Shown: in pieces, positions 9,134-19,902 of the stretch
Numbering within the stretch: the first letter of the stretch is position 1
How the letters are laid out: each line of letters begins with the position of its first letter
Assembly: GCA_030606335.1 (NCBI GenBank)
Contig: JAUWGP010000008.1
Location: 28,638-92,637, forward strand
Direction: 5' to 3'
Source: Caldifarciminota bacterium
Lineage (GTDB): Bacteria; Hydrothermota; UBA3073
Length of the DNA: 64,000 nucleotides
Program-made: the position numbers and the translations under genes
The notes under the pieces: model-generated
What the model was told of the DNA's origin: nothing
The model's database searches: none
Seen by the model: only the letters and a program-made list of their open reading frames with translations

Positions 9134-11023
9134 ATGCTTCTTCTTTGTATCTTCCTCTTAAATAATACTGTTTATTACTCTGCAGATAAGCTTATTTATG
9201 ATTTCGAGGAAGGTAAGATCGTGCTGCAGGAAAGTGCCAGGGTTGATTATAGAAACATAAAGGTAATTTCTGACAGTCTGGTTTACGATACAGAGACCAA
9301 AGATGTTAGGGCATACAAAAACCCTATTTTGTGTATAGATAAGGATACGATTTACGGTAAAACCATGGCCTATAACCTGGATTCTGAAAAAGGGATAGCA
9401 ACTGATGGTAGAAGTAAGGTAGAAAAGGGATGGTTCGAGGGCAAAACTGTAAGGATGGTTGCTCCCAAAACGCTTAATGTAGACAATGGAAAATTTACAA
9501 CCTGTGAACTAAATCCACCCCACTACTACTTCTGGGCAAAGTCTCTAAAGATATATGTTGATGATATGGTCTATGCAAGACCTTTGGTATTATTTGTACA
9601 GGATATACCTGTCTTTTTCCTTCCATTTTGGTTCTTCCCCATAAAGAGCGGCAGATCATCAGGGTTACTTTTTCCCAAGGTTGGGAGGAGCTCTACTCTT
9701 GGAAGATATGTGAGAGACATAGCATACTACTGGGTTATTTCAGATTATATGGATATGACATTCAATCTCGACTATATGGAAAAAAAGGGACTGGCATTGG
9801 GGATTTCATCTGTTTGGCTTTATAGACCAAGGTTATCAGGGAATTTGGACGCCCAATATGTAGATGAAAACGGAGTGAAAAGAAGATGGAAACTAAAACT
9901 ATCACATCGACATAACACACGTGATGGGACTGTAATTGTGGCTAAAGGTGATTTTGTAAGTGACCTTTCTTTTAATATGGATTATGAGGATAATGTAATT
10001 AGTGAGCTGGAACAGGTAATATCATCATATCTATCATTATCTAAAAGGCTTGGTCCATTCTCGACAGGGCTTATAGTGAGGGAAACAAGAGATCTCAAAA
10101 CCGATGATATTATAGGAGACTATCCACGGATTACCATCTCAGCCCCGTCTATAGGATTATTTGGGGGGCTTATTTCTTACTCTGGGATTATTCGGAATTC
10201 TGTTTACACAGAAGATGTGGAGAGAAGAAGCGAGAACAACCTGAGATTTACACTTCCAAAGAGGTTGTGGTATTTTAATATTTCTCCAGCTATTGGGGGA
10301 AGACTTATACTTTCATATGTAGATAATAGTGTTTCGTATGAGAACTTCTATAATGGTTCAATTGGGTTTGGTACAGTACTATATGGCAGATCGATATTAA
10401 GAAGCCCGGAGTTTAGGCATACTATAAAACCCTATTTCTATTATAAATTCTCCAGATCTAATGAATTACATACAGAAAACATGGGTGTATCTATACAGAA
10501 CGACTTTATGACCCTATCCTGGAATGGCGACAAGATTGATCTGGGCAGGATAGATATTAGTAGTACATGGAATTTTGAAACTCATAAATGGAATCCTGTT
10601 GGGATTGTATTTATGACCTCACAAATTTCAGGATTTTCCTTAAGGGGTGGAATGACATGTGATATCTATTCTGACAAACTATACGGGAAATATCTTATAT
10701 CAAATTATTCACTTTCGAGAGGAAATTTTAGGATGAACCTGACCTATAATATAAAAGAGGATAGTGATGAGAGTATATGGGGAACTATAAGTATGAAACC
10801 AACAAGTGGTTGGAGGATTGAAGGTAATATCAGATATGATCTTAGAAACAGAATGTTAATAAATGAGCGTATTTCATTAAAGAGAGACCTACACTGCTGG
10901 GAGCTTCAGTTTAACTATCAAAAGTACGGAGATAGATGGAATTATGACTTCAGACTCTATATAAAGGCAATTCCTGAGGTTAAAGTTGGGAAAGACATAA
11001 TGGAGATGTTACTTGGGAGTTAA
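9134..11023 (+). CDS. lptD: LptD-like LPS-assembly outer membrane protein
   Basis: OstA-like N-domain (ADKLIYDFEEGKIVLQESARVDYRNIKVISDSLVYD) and PVFFLPFWFFPIKSGRSSGLLFPKVGRSSTLG. Confidence 0.82.
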   Translation: MLLLCIFLLNNTVYYSADKLIYDFEEGKIVLQESARVDYRNIKVISDSLVYDTETKDVRAYKNPILCIDKDTIYGKTMAYNLDSEKGIATDGRSKVEKGWFEGKTVRMVAPKTLNVDNGKFTTCELNPPHYYFWAKSLKIYVDDMVYARPLVLFVQDIPVFFLPFWFFPIKSGRSSGLLFPKVGRSSTLGRYVRDIAYYWVISDYMDMTFNLDYMEKKGLALGISSVWLYRPRLSGNLDAQYVDENGVKRRWKLKLSHRHNTRDGTVIVAKGDFVSDLSFNMDYEDNVISELEQVISSYLSLSKRLGPFSTGLIVRETRDLKTDDIIGDYPRITISAPSIGLFGGLISYSGIIRNSVYTEDVERRSENNLRFTLPKRLWYFNISPAIGGRLILSYVDNSVSYENFYNGSIGFGTVLYGRSILRSPEFRHTIKPYFYYKFSRSNELHTENMGVSIQNDFMTLSWNGDKIDLGRIDISSTWNFETHKWNPVGIVFMTSQISGFSLRGGMTCDIYSDKLYGKYLISNYSLSRGNFRMNLTYNIKEDSDESIWGTISMKPTSGWRIEGNIRYDLRNRMLINERISLKRDLHCWELQFNYQKYGDRWNYDFRLYIKAIPEVKVGKDIMEMLLGS

Positions 11024-11046
11024 AAAGGCAAAACATAAAAAAAAGC

Positions 11047-11075
11047 TTGACATATTTGAATTTTTATGGTATAAT
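11047..11075 (+). promoter_or_regulatory. Consensus promoter for tuf and the ribosomal operon
   Basis: TTGACA tatttgaatttttatgg TATAAT, exact consensus with 17-bp spacer. Confidence 0.85.
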
Positions 11076-11155
11076 TGTCAACTTGTAGGGTGTTTTTATA
11101 TTTTCATATTATATATTGGTTATAAATTTAAGTTTAGTGTGAGAAGGAGGTATAT

Positions 11156-12349
11156 ATGGCAAAGCAAAAGTTTGAGCGCACAAAGCCGCACCTTAATGTT
11201 GGGACTATAGGCCATGTGGACCACGGGAAGACTACCCTAACATCTGCTATAACAAGAGTGCTTTCGCAGAAGGGCTTTGCAGAATTTACTGCGTATGATG
11301 AAATAGATAAGGCACCAGAGGAAAAAGCAAGAGGTCTCACGATTCAGCTTTACCACGGAGAGTACGAAACAGAAAAACGTCACTATGCTCACATTGACTG
11401 TCCGGGACACGCTGATTACATCAAAAACATGATTACTGGTGCAGCACAGATGGATGGAGCCATACTTGTGGTTTCTGCTCCAGATGGAACCCAACCCCAG
11501 ACAAGGGAACATATTCTGCTTGCAAGACAGGTGAACGTACCTGCAATTGTGGTCTTCATGAACAAGACCGATCAGGTGGATGATCCTGAAATTCTTGAGA
11601 TTGTTGAACTGGAAATAAGAGAATTGCTCACCAAGTATGAATTCCCCGGAGATGATATACCTATAGTGAAGGGTAGTGCACTTAAGTGTCTTGAATGTTC
11701 ATCACCAGATTGTGATGAGTGCAAGCCCATATTAGAGCTTATGACAGAGGTAGACGAGCACATACCCGCACCTAAGAGGGATATCGATAAGCCGTTCTTG
11801 ATGTCTGTGGAGGATGTATTTACTATAACAGGTAGGGGGACAGTTGCTACCGGAAGAGTTGAGAGGGGAAAGCTTCTACCTGGTGCAAATGTTGAAATAG
11901 TGGGATTTAAACCTACAAGAAAGACAGTTGCCACATCTCTCGAGATGTTTAGAAAGATACTCGATGAAACAGTTGCAGGTGATAATGTGGGTATATTACT
12001 GAGGGGGGTGGAGAAGGATCAGGTAGAAAGAGGAATGGTTATTGCAAAACCAGGTACCATAACACCACATACAAAGTTTACGACACAGATATATGTGTTA
12101 ACGAAAGAGGAAGGTGGTAGACATACACCTTTCTTCAAGGGTTATTCTCCGCAGTTCTATTTCAGGACAATGGATGTTACAGGACATGTAGTGCTGCCCC
12201 AGGGTGTAGAGATGGTTATGCCCGGTGATAATGTAGAGCTGGATGCTTCTCTTATATATCCTGTAGCTATGGAAGAGGGTATGAGATTTGCCATTAGAGA
12301 GGGCGGTAGAACTGTTGGTGCAGGTGTCGTTACAAAGGTGCTGGAATAA
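11156..12349 (+). CDS. tuf: Elongation factor Tu
   Basis: [51 protein letters not shown]. Confidence 0.99.
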   Translation: MAKQKFERTKPHLNVGTIGHVDHGKTTLTSAITRVLSQKGFAEFTAYDEIDKAPEEKARGLTIQLYHGEYETEKRHYAHIDCPGHADYIKNMITGAAQMDGAILVVSAPDGTQPQTREHILLARQVNVPAIVVFMNKTDQVDDPEILEIVELEIRELLTKYEFPGDDIPIVKGSALKCLECSSPDCDECKPILELMTEVDEHIPAPKRDIDKPFLMSVEDVFTITGRGTVATGRVERGKLLPGANVEIVGFKPTRKTVATSLEMFRKILDETVAGDNVGILLRGVEKDQVERGMVIAKPGTITPHTKFTTQIYVLTKEEGGRHTPFFKGYSPQFYFRTMDVTGHVVLPQGVEMVMPGDNVELDASLIYPVAMEEGMRFAIREGGRTVGAGVVTKVLE

Positions 12350-12425
12350 ATTAGAGGTTGGTGGTAGATAATATTTTAAAAGACCTAAAGGGAAGCATCT
12401 AACATAGTTATTATATTTGCTCTTC

Positions 12426-12459
12426 ACCGCCTGTGGGTTTTAAGAGCCAGAGGCGGTGA
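12426..12459 (+). promoter_or_regulatory. Stem-loop in tuf-rpsJ gap
   Basis: CACCGCCT...AGGCGGTG inverted repeat just upstream of rpsJ. Confidence 0.55.
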
Positions 12460-12491
12460 TGTTTGAAATTTATCAATATTACAGTAAGATT

Positions 12492-12797
12492 ATGACAGAG
12501 AAGATACGTATAAGGTTGAAGGCTTACGACCATACACTGCTGGATCGCTCCTGCAAGGAGATAGTTGAAAATGTTAAAAGAACCGGAGCAAAGATATCTG
12601 GTCCTGTACCGTTACCTGTTGACCGCAGCCTGTATACAGTACTGAAGTCACCTCATATAGATAAGAAGTCTCGTGAGCAGTTTGAGCTTAGAATACATAA
12701 GAGACTGCTTGATATATATGAACCAACAGAAAAGACTATGGAGGCTTTACGTAAGCTTAATCTACCCGCAGGTGTGGATGTTGAGATAAAGGTGTAG
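12492..12797 (+). CDS. rpsJ: 30S ribosomal protein S10
   Basis: [42 protein letters not shown]; start trimmed from ORF track. Confidence 0.98.
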   Translation: MTEKIRIRLKAYDHTLLDRSCKEIVENVKRTGAKISGPVPLPVDRSLYTVLKSPHIDKKSREQFELRIHKRLLDIYEPTEKTMEALRKLNLPAGVDVEIKV

Positions 12798-12887
12798 GAT
12801 ATTTAATGCCAGATTTGTAAGGTTTTCGTTAGCTCCTGAGGGTTAAATACTCAGGATGTATAATTTTAATCTGTTTGTTTATAATGT

Positions 12888-13496
12888 ATGAAGGCAATTA
12901 TAGGCGAAAAGATAGGAATGAGTCAGATTTTCAACGATAAGGGGGTTGTTGTACCCACAACTGTCGTGAGATGCAAGGGTACTACCATTGTGTGTAAACG
13001 AACAGGTGATAAGGATGGTTACAACTCAGTAGTATTGGGATATGGAGTTGCAAAACATCCTAACCGACCATACCGGGGCATCTTTAAAAAATCAGGAATA
13101 GTTCCTGTTAAAATAATGAAGGAGTTAAGGACTGATAATTTAGAGGGAATAAGTGTGGGTGAGACAATCAGTATCTCTCAATTTGAGGTTGGCAATAAGG
13201 TTCGTGTTACAGGGATTTCGAAAGGAAAGGGTTTCCAGGGGCCAATCAAGCGTTGGGGATTTCACAGGGGTCCTATGAGTCATGGGTCCAAATCGCATCG
13301 CACACAGGGTTCATTAGGTGCAAGCGCATATCCAAGCAGAGTATGGAAGGGTAAGAAAATGGCAGGAAGGATGGGGGGACAAAAGACCACGATAAAAAAC
13401 CTTGCAATTGTAAAAATAGACGAAGAACAGAATCTTATTTATATTAAAGGAGCTTTGCCAGGCGTAAGAGGAAGTTATCTTTTTATAAGGAGTTAA
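12888..13496 (+). CDS. rplC: 50S ribosomal protein L3
   Basis: IGEKIGMSQIFNDKG...KGFQGPIKRWGFHRGPMSHGSKSHR. Confidence 0.98.
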   Translation: MKAIIGEKIGMSQIFNDKGVVVPTTVVRCKGTTIVCKRTGDKDGYNSVVLGYGVAKHPNRPYRGIFKKSGIVPVKIMKELRTDNLEGISVGETISISQFEVGNKVRVTGISKGKGFQGPIKRWGFHRGPMSHGSKSHRTQGSLGASAYPSRVWKGKKMAGRMGGQKTTIKNLAIVKIDEEQNLIYIKGALPGVRGSYLFIRS

Positions 13497-13564
13497 ATTA
13501 TTTTAGGTATTAGTCACAGAGATACCTTCAAAATATATTAAATTTATAATATATAGTTTTATAC

Positions 13565-14206
13565 ATGACCTTAAGTAATATGAAAGTAAACGTATATTCA
13601 AAAGATGGCACTATTGCTGGGAACAGAAAGCTTTCAGTCTCTATATTCGAGCAGGAAGTGAATGAGATACTCGTATCTGAGATTGTTAGAGCCTATATGG
13701 CAACCGCAAGACAGGGAACAGCCTCGGCCAAGACGAGGGGCGAGGTTAGAGGTGGTGGTAGAAAGCCCAGACGTCAGAAACATACAGGAATGACAAGGGC
13801 TGGCTCTATAAGGTCGCCAATTTGGAAAGGAGGAGGTGTAGTATTTGGTCCACGACCAAGGGACTATAGTATAGATATACCCAAAAAGAAGAAAAGGCTT
13901 GCGCTCCTCTCGTCCCTTTCATTTATGGCAAAAGAGGGTAAGGTTATTATAGTAGATGATATAAGCATGGAGCAATCGAAGACCAGTATATTTTACGATA
14001 TGATAAAAAAGTTGGGTTTTAAGGACCGAACTAAGTTGCTTTTTGTGCTTGACAAAAAAGATGATAATGTGTATAAATCTGGTAGAAACATTCCAGGTGT
14101 AAACTTTACTACTTCTTCTGGACTTAATGTCCTGGATATATTATCAGCGAACACAGTTATATTTTCTATAAAAGGTCTTGATTCTCTGGAGGAAAGACTT
14201 GGATAA
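13565..14206 (+). CDS. rplD: 50S ribosomal protein L4
   Basis: RQGTASAKTRGEVRGGGRKPRRQKHTGMTRAGSIRSPIWKGGGVVFGPRPRDYS. Confidence 0.98.
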   Translation: MTLSNMKVNVYSKDGTIAGNRKLSVSIFEQEVNEILVSEIVRAYMATARQGTASAKTRGEVRGGGRKPRRQKHTGMTRAGSIRSPIWKGGGVVFGPRPRDYSIDIPKKKKRLALLSSLSFMAKEGKVIIVDDISMEQSKTSIFYDMIKKLGFKDRTKLLFVLDKKDDNVYKSGRNIPGVNFTTSSGLNVLDILSANTVIFSIKGLDSLEERLG

Positions 14207-14492
14207 GGATGCAAGAAATATAATAATATCACCCGTTCTCACCGAGAAGGCTATAAAGATGAAGGCAGAAACCAATAGTTATACCTTCTGGGTTGACGTT
14301 AATGCGAATAAGATTGAGATAGGTAAGGCGGTTGAAGAGTTATTTAAGGTTAAGCCTTTGGGTGTCAGAACATATAACTTAAGGGGTAAACCAAAGAGAC
14401 TTGGTCGTTGGACGGGGCGAAGGCCAAGAAGGAAGAAGGCAATTGTAAGGCTTAAAGAGGGTGATACAGTAACCGCATTTGAGGGAATGTAA
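14199..14492 (+). CDS. rplW: 50S ribosomal protein L23
   Basis: [24 protein letters not shown] start at 14199 preceded by GGAGG, overlapping the rplD end. Confidence 0.93.
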   Translation: MDKDARNIIISPVLTEKAIKMKAETNSYTFWVDVNANKIEIGKAVEELFKVKPLGVRTYNLRGKPKRLGRWTGRRPRRKKAIVRLKEGDTVTAFEGM

Positions 14493-14493
14493 T

Positions 14494-15315
14494 ATGCTTA
14501 AAAAGACCAAACCCACAACTCCGCCAAGGAGACATATGAGCTTTGAGGATTTCTCTTCGTTATCAAAGGTGAGACCCTTAAAGGCACTAACACGTCCACT
14601 GAAGTCAAAAGCAGGTAGGGATTCGAAAGGTAGGATAACTGTTCGACATAGAGGAGGCGGAGCAAAAAGGGTTTTACGACTAATTGATTTCAAAAGAGAA
14701 AAGCATGGAATAGAGGCGAAGGTAACCCATATCGAATATGATCCGAATAGAGGGGCGCGAATTGCTCGACTTTCCTATTTAGATGGCGAAAAGAGATATA
14801 TAATTTGCCCCGGGGGTTTGTCAATTGGAGACAGGGTTGTATCTGGAGAAGATGCACCAATTAAAATCGGGAATGCTCTTCCTTTGAGAAAAATTCCACC
14901 TGGAATGGATATCCATAATATAGAGTTTGAGCCTGGAAGGGGAGGCAAACTTATAAGGGCAGCAGGTACATCTGCAAAGATACTCGCAAAAGAGGGTAAG
15001 TATGCACATGTAGTCCTTTCATCTGGGGAAATAAGACTTATCCACATTAACTGTTTTGCCACACTTGGCCAGGTGTCAAATCCGGATCACCGCGCCGTCG
15101 TTATAGGTAAGGCAGGCAGGATGAGACATATGGGAAGGAGACCTAAGGTTAGAGGTGTTGCAATGAATCCTGTGGACCATCCGATGGGTGGAGGGGAAGG
15201 AAGAAGCAAAGGACATATTCCGAGGTCACCAACCGGTGTACCCTCAAAGGGGAAAAAGACGAGAAAACGCAAAAAACCGTCAAATAAGTTCATTATAAAG
15301 AGAAGGAGAAAATAG
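14494..15315 (+). CDS. rplB: 50S ribosomal protein L2
   Basis: [23 protein letters not shown]...[38 protein letters not shown]. Confidence 0.98.
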   Translation: MLKKTKPTTPPRRHMSFEDFSSLSKVRPLKALTRPLKSKAGRDSKGRITVRHRGGGAKRVLRLIDFKREKHGIEAKVTHIEYDPNRGARIARLSYLDGEKRYIICPGGLSIGDRVVSGEDAPIKIGNALPLRKIPPGMDIHNIEFEPGRGGKLIRAAGTSAKILAKEGKYAHVVLSSGEIRLIHINCFATLGQVSNPDHRAVVIGKAGRMRHMGRRPKVRGVAMNPVDHPMGGGEGRSKGHIPRSPTGVPSKGKKTRKRKKPSNKFIIKRRRK

Positions 15316-15398
15316 GGCTTAATAAACCATTCTATTCTTTTTTATTTTACAGTAAGCATTATGGTTAAGTGTTGGTTATCACGAGGTTTGGGGGTGTA

Positions 15399-15674
15399 AT
15401 GGCAAGATCACTAAAAAAAGGACCCTACGTAGATGAAAAGTTATTTAAAAAGATAAAGAGTGGAGGTAGTAAAACAATAAAGACTTGGGCAAGAAGGTCT
15501 ATGATTACACCTGAGTTTGTTGGGCATACCATTCAGATTCACAACGGTAATAGATTTATTCCTGTATATATAACAGAGAATATGGTAGGTCACAAGCTTG
15601 CCGAATTTGCACCGAGTAAGCTTTTTAGACAGCATGGTGGTAAGAAAGCGAAAGAGGCAAGGAGGAAGCCATAA
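15399..15674 (+). CDS. rpsS: 30S ribosomal protein S19
   Basis: [19 protein letters not shown]...[22 protein letters not shown]. Confidence 0.98.
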   Translation: MARSLKKGPYVDEKLFKKIKSGGSKTIKTWARRSMITPEFVGHTIQIHNGNRFIPVYITENMVGHKLAEFAPSKLFRQHGGKKAKEARRKP

Positions 15675-16027
15675 TGGAGGGCATTGCCTACCAAAAATAC
15701 TTGAGGGGTTCTCCCAAAAAGCTTGCAAGGTTGGTGTCTTCACTCCGTAATATGAGTGTCGAGAAGGCACTTGCAGTGATGCGACAGTTGCCATCTACAC
15801 ATACGAGGCTTGTCGAGAAGGCTATTAAGTCAGCCTATGCTAATTTAAATGTAAAGAAGGATGGAGAGTTAAACGAGTCAGATACCTTCGTAAAATTAAT
15901 TATTGTGGAACAGAGCTTCAGGTTGAAAAGATTAAATCCCAGAGCACGAGGCAGGGCAGATATAATACAGAGAAGGTTCAGTCATCTGAAGTGTGTGGTT
16001 ACAGACGAAGTGATCAGTCATCGGTGA
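15674..16027 (+). CDS. rplV: 50S ribosomal protein L22
   Basis: YLRGSPKKLARLVSSLRNMSVEKALAVM...RLKRLNPRARGRADIIQRRFSHLKCVVTDE. Confidence 0.96.
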   Translation: MEGIAYQKYLRGSPKKLARLVSSLRNMSVEKALAVMRQLPSTHTRLVEKAIKSAYANLNVKKDGELNESDTFVKLIIVEQSFRLKRLNPRARGRADIIQRRFSHLKCVVTDEVISHR

Positions 16028-16214
16028 GGAAAAATAAGTGTATCAGAGGATCAGAATATCAGTAGGAAGAACATCAGTAAATCAGGTTTGAGAGGTTTAT
16101 ACCTGGTATTCTGATATACTTTGTAATTTACTGATTACCGGTGACCGATAACCAATATGTGAATTCGGTATTTTCCGGTGTTGTTAACACTTAGTTTAAA
16201 GATAGGGAGGTTTA

Positions 16215-16847
16215 GTGGGACAAAAGACGCATCCATACGGATTCAGGCTGGGTATAACAAAGGATTGGAATTCTCGCTGGATAACAAAGAAAAAGTTCAA
16301 GACATACATTGCAGAAGATAGTACAATTAGAAAGTATATAATTGAGAGATTTATACGAGCTGCTATATCAAAGATAGAGATAGAACGAACAGAGGCAAGA
16401 CTTACAGTTACAATACATAGCGCAAGACCAGGTATAATAATTGGAAGAAGGGGAGTTGAGGTGGAAAGATTGAGAAACGAACTTGCGTTGTTAACCAAGG
16501 GTAAAGATGTATATATTAATATAGAAGAGGTTAAGACTCCCGAGACAGATTCTCGTATAGTTGCCCAGAATATAGCAAGACAGATAGAGGAGAGAGTTTC
16601 ATATAGGAGAGCTATGAAACGTTCTGTACAGCAGGCTATACGTATGGGTGCATTGGGTATAAAAGTAATGTGTAAAGGAAGACTTGGTGGTGCTGAGATT
16701 GCCAGGACTGAGTGGTATAGAGAAGGAAGGGTCCCACTTCAAACCCTAAGAGCTGATATTGACTATTCCTATGTACCATCAAATACTATTTCTGGAGTTG
16801 TAAGTGTCAAGGTTTGGATATATAAGGGAAATCTTGAGATAACTTAA
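16215..16847 (+). CDS. rpsC: 30S ribosomal protein S3 (GTG start)
   Basis: MGQKTHPYGFRLGITKDWNSRW...IIIGRRGVEVERLRNELALLT; RBS GGGAGG. Confidence 0.98.
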   Translation: MGQKTHPYGFRLGITKDWNSRWITKKKFKTYIAEDSTIRKYIIERFIRAAISKIEIERTEARLTVTIHSARPGIIIGRRGVEVERLRNELALLTKGKDVYINIEEVKTPETDSRIVAQNIARQIEERVSYRRAMKRSVQQAIRMGALGIKVMCKGRLGGAEIARTEWYREGRVPLQTLRADIDYSYVPSNTISGVVSVKVWIYKGNLEIT

Positions 16848-17040
16848 TTACTTAATAACTCAACAACTTAACATATTTGTATTAATCTGTTTTATCTGTA
16901 TTCAATTTTGTATTTGCTTTGGACCTTAACCGAATATAAACAGGAAGGCGTTTTATAATCGCAGAAAAAAGTCCCCCGGCTCCTTAGAAATGTGGGATTT
17001 ATAAAATCTTGATAATCTGCGAGAATCTGCGTCCTAAAAT

Positions 17041-17469
17041 ATGCTACAACCATCAAGAGTAAAATACAGAAAGCAGCACAGAGGTAGAATGAAGGGAATA
17101 GCTACACGGGGGGCATCGGTTGCTTTCGGGGAATATGCATTAAAGACACTGGAACCTGCATGGATTACTCAGCGCCAGATAGAGGCTGCCAGGGTTGCGA
17201 TATCAAGGTATCTTAAGAGATCGGGTAAGTTATGGATAAGGATATTTCCCGACAAACCTATCACAAAAAAACCTGCTGAGACAAGGATGGGGAAGGGTAA
17301 AGGCTCTCCAGAATTTTGGGTAGCTGTTGTGAAACCAGGGAGAATATTGTTTGAACTTGGTGGTATACCTGAAAACCAAGCCAGAGAGGCGCTGAGACTT
17401 GGGGCATCGAAGCTTCCCGTGAGGAGTAGGATTGTAAAGAGAAAAGGAGGTATTGGTGAAGCCCTTTGA
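17041..17469 (+). CDS. rplP: 50S ribosomal protein L16
   Basis: [54 protein letters not shown]. Confidence 0.98.
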   Translation: MLQPSRVKYRKQHRGRMKGIATRGASVAFGEYALKTLEPAWITQRQIEAARVAISRYLKRSGKLWIRIFPDKPITKKPAETRMGKGKGSPEFWVAVVKPGRILFELGGIPENQAREALRLGASKLPVRSRIVKRKGGIGEAL

Positions 17470-17650
17470 ATTACGTGAATTCTCTGAGGATGAATTGATG
17501 CAAAAAATACACGATTTGCGTGAAGAACTAATGACTCTAAGATTTAAGAAGCACAGTGAAACTCCTAAGCCATCTGACATGAAAAAGATACAATTAGAGA
17601 TAGCGAGGATAAAGACTATATTGAGAGAAAGAAAAGCTGAAAAAAAATAA
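17453..17650 (+). CDS. rpmC: 50S ribosomal protein L29
   Basis: [30 protein letters not shown]...[12 protein letters not shown]. Confidence 0.95.
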   Translation: MVKPFELREFSEDELMQKIHDLREELMTLRFKKHSETPKPSDMKKIQLEIARIKTILRERKAEKK

Positions 17651-17742
17651 ATTTTAGAAATATATACAAGCAAACAGTCATCAGGCGAGTTTTTAATTTC
17701 TAAGTTTTTTACAAGATATTTTGGTTGATAGGGAGATAGAAT

Positions 17743-17976
17743 ATGAGAAAGAGGTTTTTGGGCAAAGTCATCTCTGATAAGATGGACAAGTCCCGTTTAG
17801 TTAAGATATCCCTCACAAAGAGACACCCGTTGGTAGGAAAGGTGGTTAAAAAGAATATAAAGTTGATGTGCCACGATGAAAATAACAGCACCAAGGTGGG
17901 TGACAAGGTGGTTGTAGAAGAAACAAGACCATTATCCAAGGTAAAACATTTCAGGATAGTAGAGGTGAAGAAATGA
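17743..17976 (+). CDS. rpsQ: 30S ribosomal protein S17
   Basis: [34 protein letters not shown]. Confidence 0.96.
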   Translation: MRKRFLGKVISDKMDKSRLVKISLTKRHPLVGKVVKKNIKLMCHDENNSTKVGDKVVVEETRPLSKVKHFRIVEVKK

Positions 17977-18341
17977 TTACGTTTCGGACAAGGTTGGAGA
18001 TAGCGGATAACTCAGGAGCTAAGATTGGAATGTGTATTGGAATTCCCGGTTACTCCAGAGTGAGATATGCTAAGCCAGGAGATATTATAGTGGTCACAGT
18101 AAAGGAGGCAGTGCCGAGGAGTCAGATAAAGAGAGGGAGTATTCAAAAGGCAGTTATTGTTCGCACAAGAAAAGAAACAAGAAGAAAGGATGGTAGTTAC
18201 GTGAGGTTTGATGATAATGCTTGTGTACTGATAAATAACCAACTTGAACCAGTCGGGACCAGGGTTTTTGGACCGGTTGCTAGAGAATTGAGGGACAAAA
18301 ATTTTATGAAGATAGTATCACTGGCACCGGAAGTGGTTTAA
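17973..18341 (+). CDS. rplN: 50S ribosomal protein L14
   Basis: [21 protein letters not shown]...[42 protein letters not shown]. Confidence 0.98.
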   Translation: MITFRTRLEIADNSGAKIGMCIGIPGYSRVRYAKPGDIIVVTVKEAVPRSQIKRGSIQKAVIVRTRKETRRKDGSYVRFDDNACVLINNQLEPVGTRVFGPVARELRDKNFMKIVSLAPEVV

Positions 18342-18389
18342 ATATTTTATTTTTTATGATATCTTTAAAAGTTCATTAAATGGTAAGAT

Positions 18390-18698
18390 ATGAAAATTAA
18401 GAAGAATGATACTGTAAAGGTAATTTTAGGAGAATATAAGGGAAAAACCGGAAAGGTTTTGAAAGTATTTCCCCGTAAGTCGATGCTTATAGTTGAGAGC
18501 ATTAATTTTCAAAAAAGGCATATGCGTGCACGTTCTGCAGAAGAACCAGGTGGGATAGTGCAGAAAGAGGGTCCAGTTAATATATCAAATGTTATGTTGA
18601 TATGTCCAAAGTGCAGAGAAGCTGTTAGGGTCTCACTAACCAGGCTCGGAGATAAGAGCGTGAGAAAATGTAAGAGCTGTTCCGAGATGATAGATTAA
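18390..18698 (+). CDS. rplX: 50S ribosomal protein L24
   Basis: MKIKKNDTVKVILGEYKGKTGKVLKVFPRK. Confidence 0.97.
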   Translation: MKIKKNDTVKVILGEYKGKTGKVLKVFPRKSMLIVESINFQKRHMRARSAEEPGGIVQKEGPVNISNVMLICPKCREAVRVSLTRLGDKSVRKCKSCSEMID

Positions 18699-18727
18699 GT
18701 TTGATGAGTTTGATATAAAGATAAGTT

Positions 18728-19273
18728 ATGGCAAGAATTAAGGATTTATATAATGAGACTGTGTTACCTGCTATGATGAAGGGCTTTGAGTATAAGAATG
18801 TATATGAGGTACCCCATCTAGTAAAAATCGTCGTTAATATTGGGCTTGGTGAGGCAGTAGGTGATTCCAAGCTTATAGATATTGTATCATCCGACATTGC
18901 AATTATCACAGGACAGAAACCACTGATTATAAAAGCAAAGAGATCTGTTGCATCTTTTAAACTCAGAAAGGGAAAACCAATAGGTCTTAAGGTAACACTG
19001 CGGGGTAATAGGATGTATGAGTTTTTCGATAGGCTGAATAATTTTGCTATGCCCAGGATAAGAGACTTTCGCGGTATAGATCCTGATGCCTTTGATGGAA
19101 GCGGTAATTATAATTTGGGTATTACTGAGCATACGATATTCCCTGAAATAAAATTTGATAAGGTTAAGTTTAACTTTGGGATGGATATAAATTTTGTTAC
19201 AACAGCACGGACTGACGAGGAGGCATTTGAGCTTTTAAAAGGTCTTGGAATGCCGTTTAAAAGCAAGCAATAG
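18728..19273 (+). CDS. rplE: 50S ribosomal protein L5
   Basis: [36 protein letters not shown]. Confidence 0.98.
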   Translation: MARIKDLYNETVLPAMMKGFEYKNVYEVPHLVKIVVNIGLGEAVGDSKLIDIVSSDIAIITGQKPLIIKAKRSVASFKLRKGKPIGLKVTLRGNRMYEFFDRLNNFAMPRIRDFRGIDPDAFDGSGNYNLGITEHTIFPEIKFDKVKFNFGMDINFVTTARTDEEAFELLKGLGMPFKSKQ

Positions 19274-19283
19274 AAGGGGGCAT

Positions 19284-19469
19284 ATGGCAAAAAGATCGTG
19301 GATAGAAAAGAATAAGAAAGAACCTAAATTCAAGGTTCAAAAATACAACCGATGTATGAGATGCGGGAGATCGAGAGGTTATTATACAAGGTTTGGCTTG
19401 TGTAGAATTTGTTTTAGGGAACTGGCGCTTAAGGGTGAAATACCTGGCGTAAGGAAGGCAAGTTGGTGA
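19284..19469 (+). CDS. rpsZ: 30S ribosomal protein S14 type Z (zinc-binding)
   Basis: [61 protein letters not shown]; two CxxC. Confidence 0.97.
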   Translation: MAKRSWIEKNKKEPKFKVQKYNRCMRCGRSRGYYTRFGLCRICFRELALKGEIPGVRKASW

Positions 19470-19475
19470 GGCATT

Positions 19476-19856
19476 ATGATTAATGACCCAGTAGGTGATA
19501 TGTTAGCAAGAATCCGTAACTCTTTAATGAGAGAGGTATACCGTCTTGAATTACCCTCAACCAATATACTTGAAGGTGTTGCGAGTGTTCTCCTTAATGA
19601 AGGTTACATAGAAAAGTATGAAACAAGGGATGAGAGTCCACAAAAGGTTTTGTTGTTATATCTTAAGGTTGGGACAATTAGAGGACTTAAGAGGATTAGT
19701 AAACCAAGCAGAAGGGTCTATGTAAACCTAAAAAATATACCAAGGGTAAAGGAGGGTTTAGGTATTGCCATCATCTCGACCTCCAAAGGTATTCTGTCAG
19801 ATAGAATGGCTAGAAAAGAAAAAGTTGGGGGAGAGATTCTTGCATTTGTGTGGTAG
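19476..19856 (+). CDS. rpsH: 30S ribosomal protein S8
   Basis: INDPVGDMLARIRNSLMRE...GIAIISTSKGILSDRMARKEKVGGEILAFVW. Confidence 0.98.
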   Translation: MINDPVGDMLARIRNSLMREVYRLELPSTNILEGVASVLLNEGYIEKYETRDESPQKVLLLYLKVGTIRGLKRISKPSRRVYVNLKNIPRVKEGLGIAIISTSKGILSDRMARKEKVGGEILAFVW

Positions 19857-19902
19857 ATAGTCATGCAGATATATATTAACCCACTTTTAACTTATTAATG
19901 TT

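Noticed and set aside
11237-15293. Antisense ORFs opposite tuf and ribosomal genes (11237-11512, 11572-11934, 14775-15062 and similar)
   Set aside because: Shadow ORFs of highly conserved coding genes; no independent evidence
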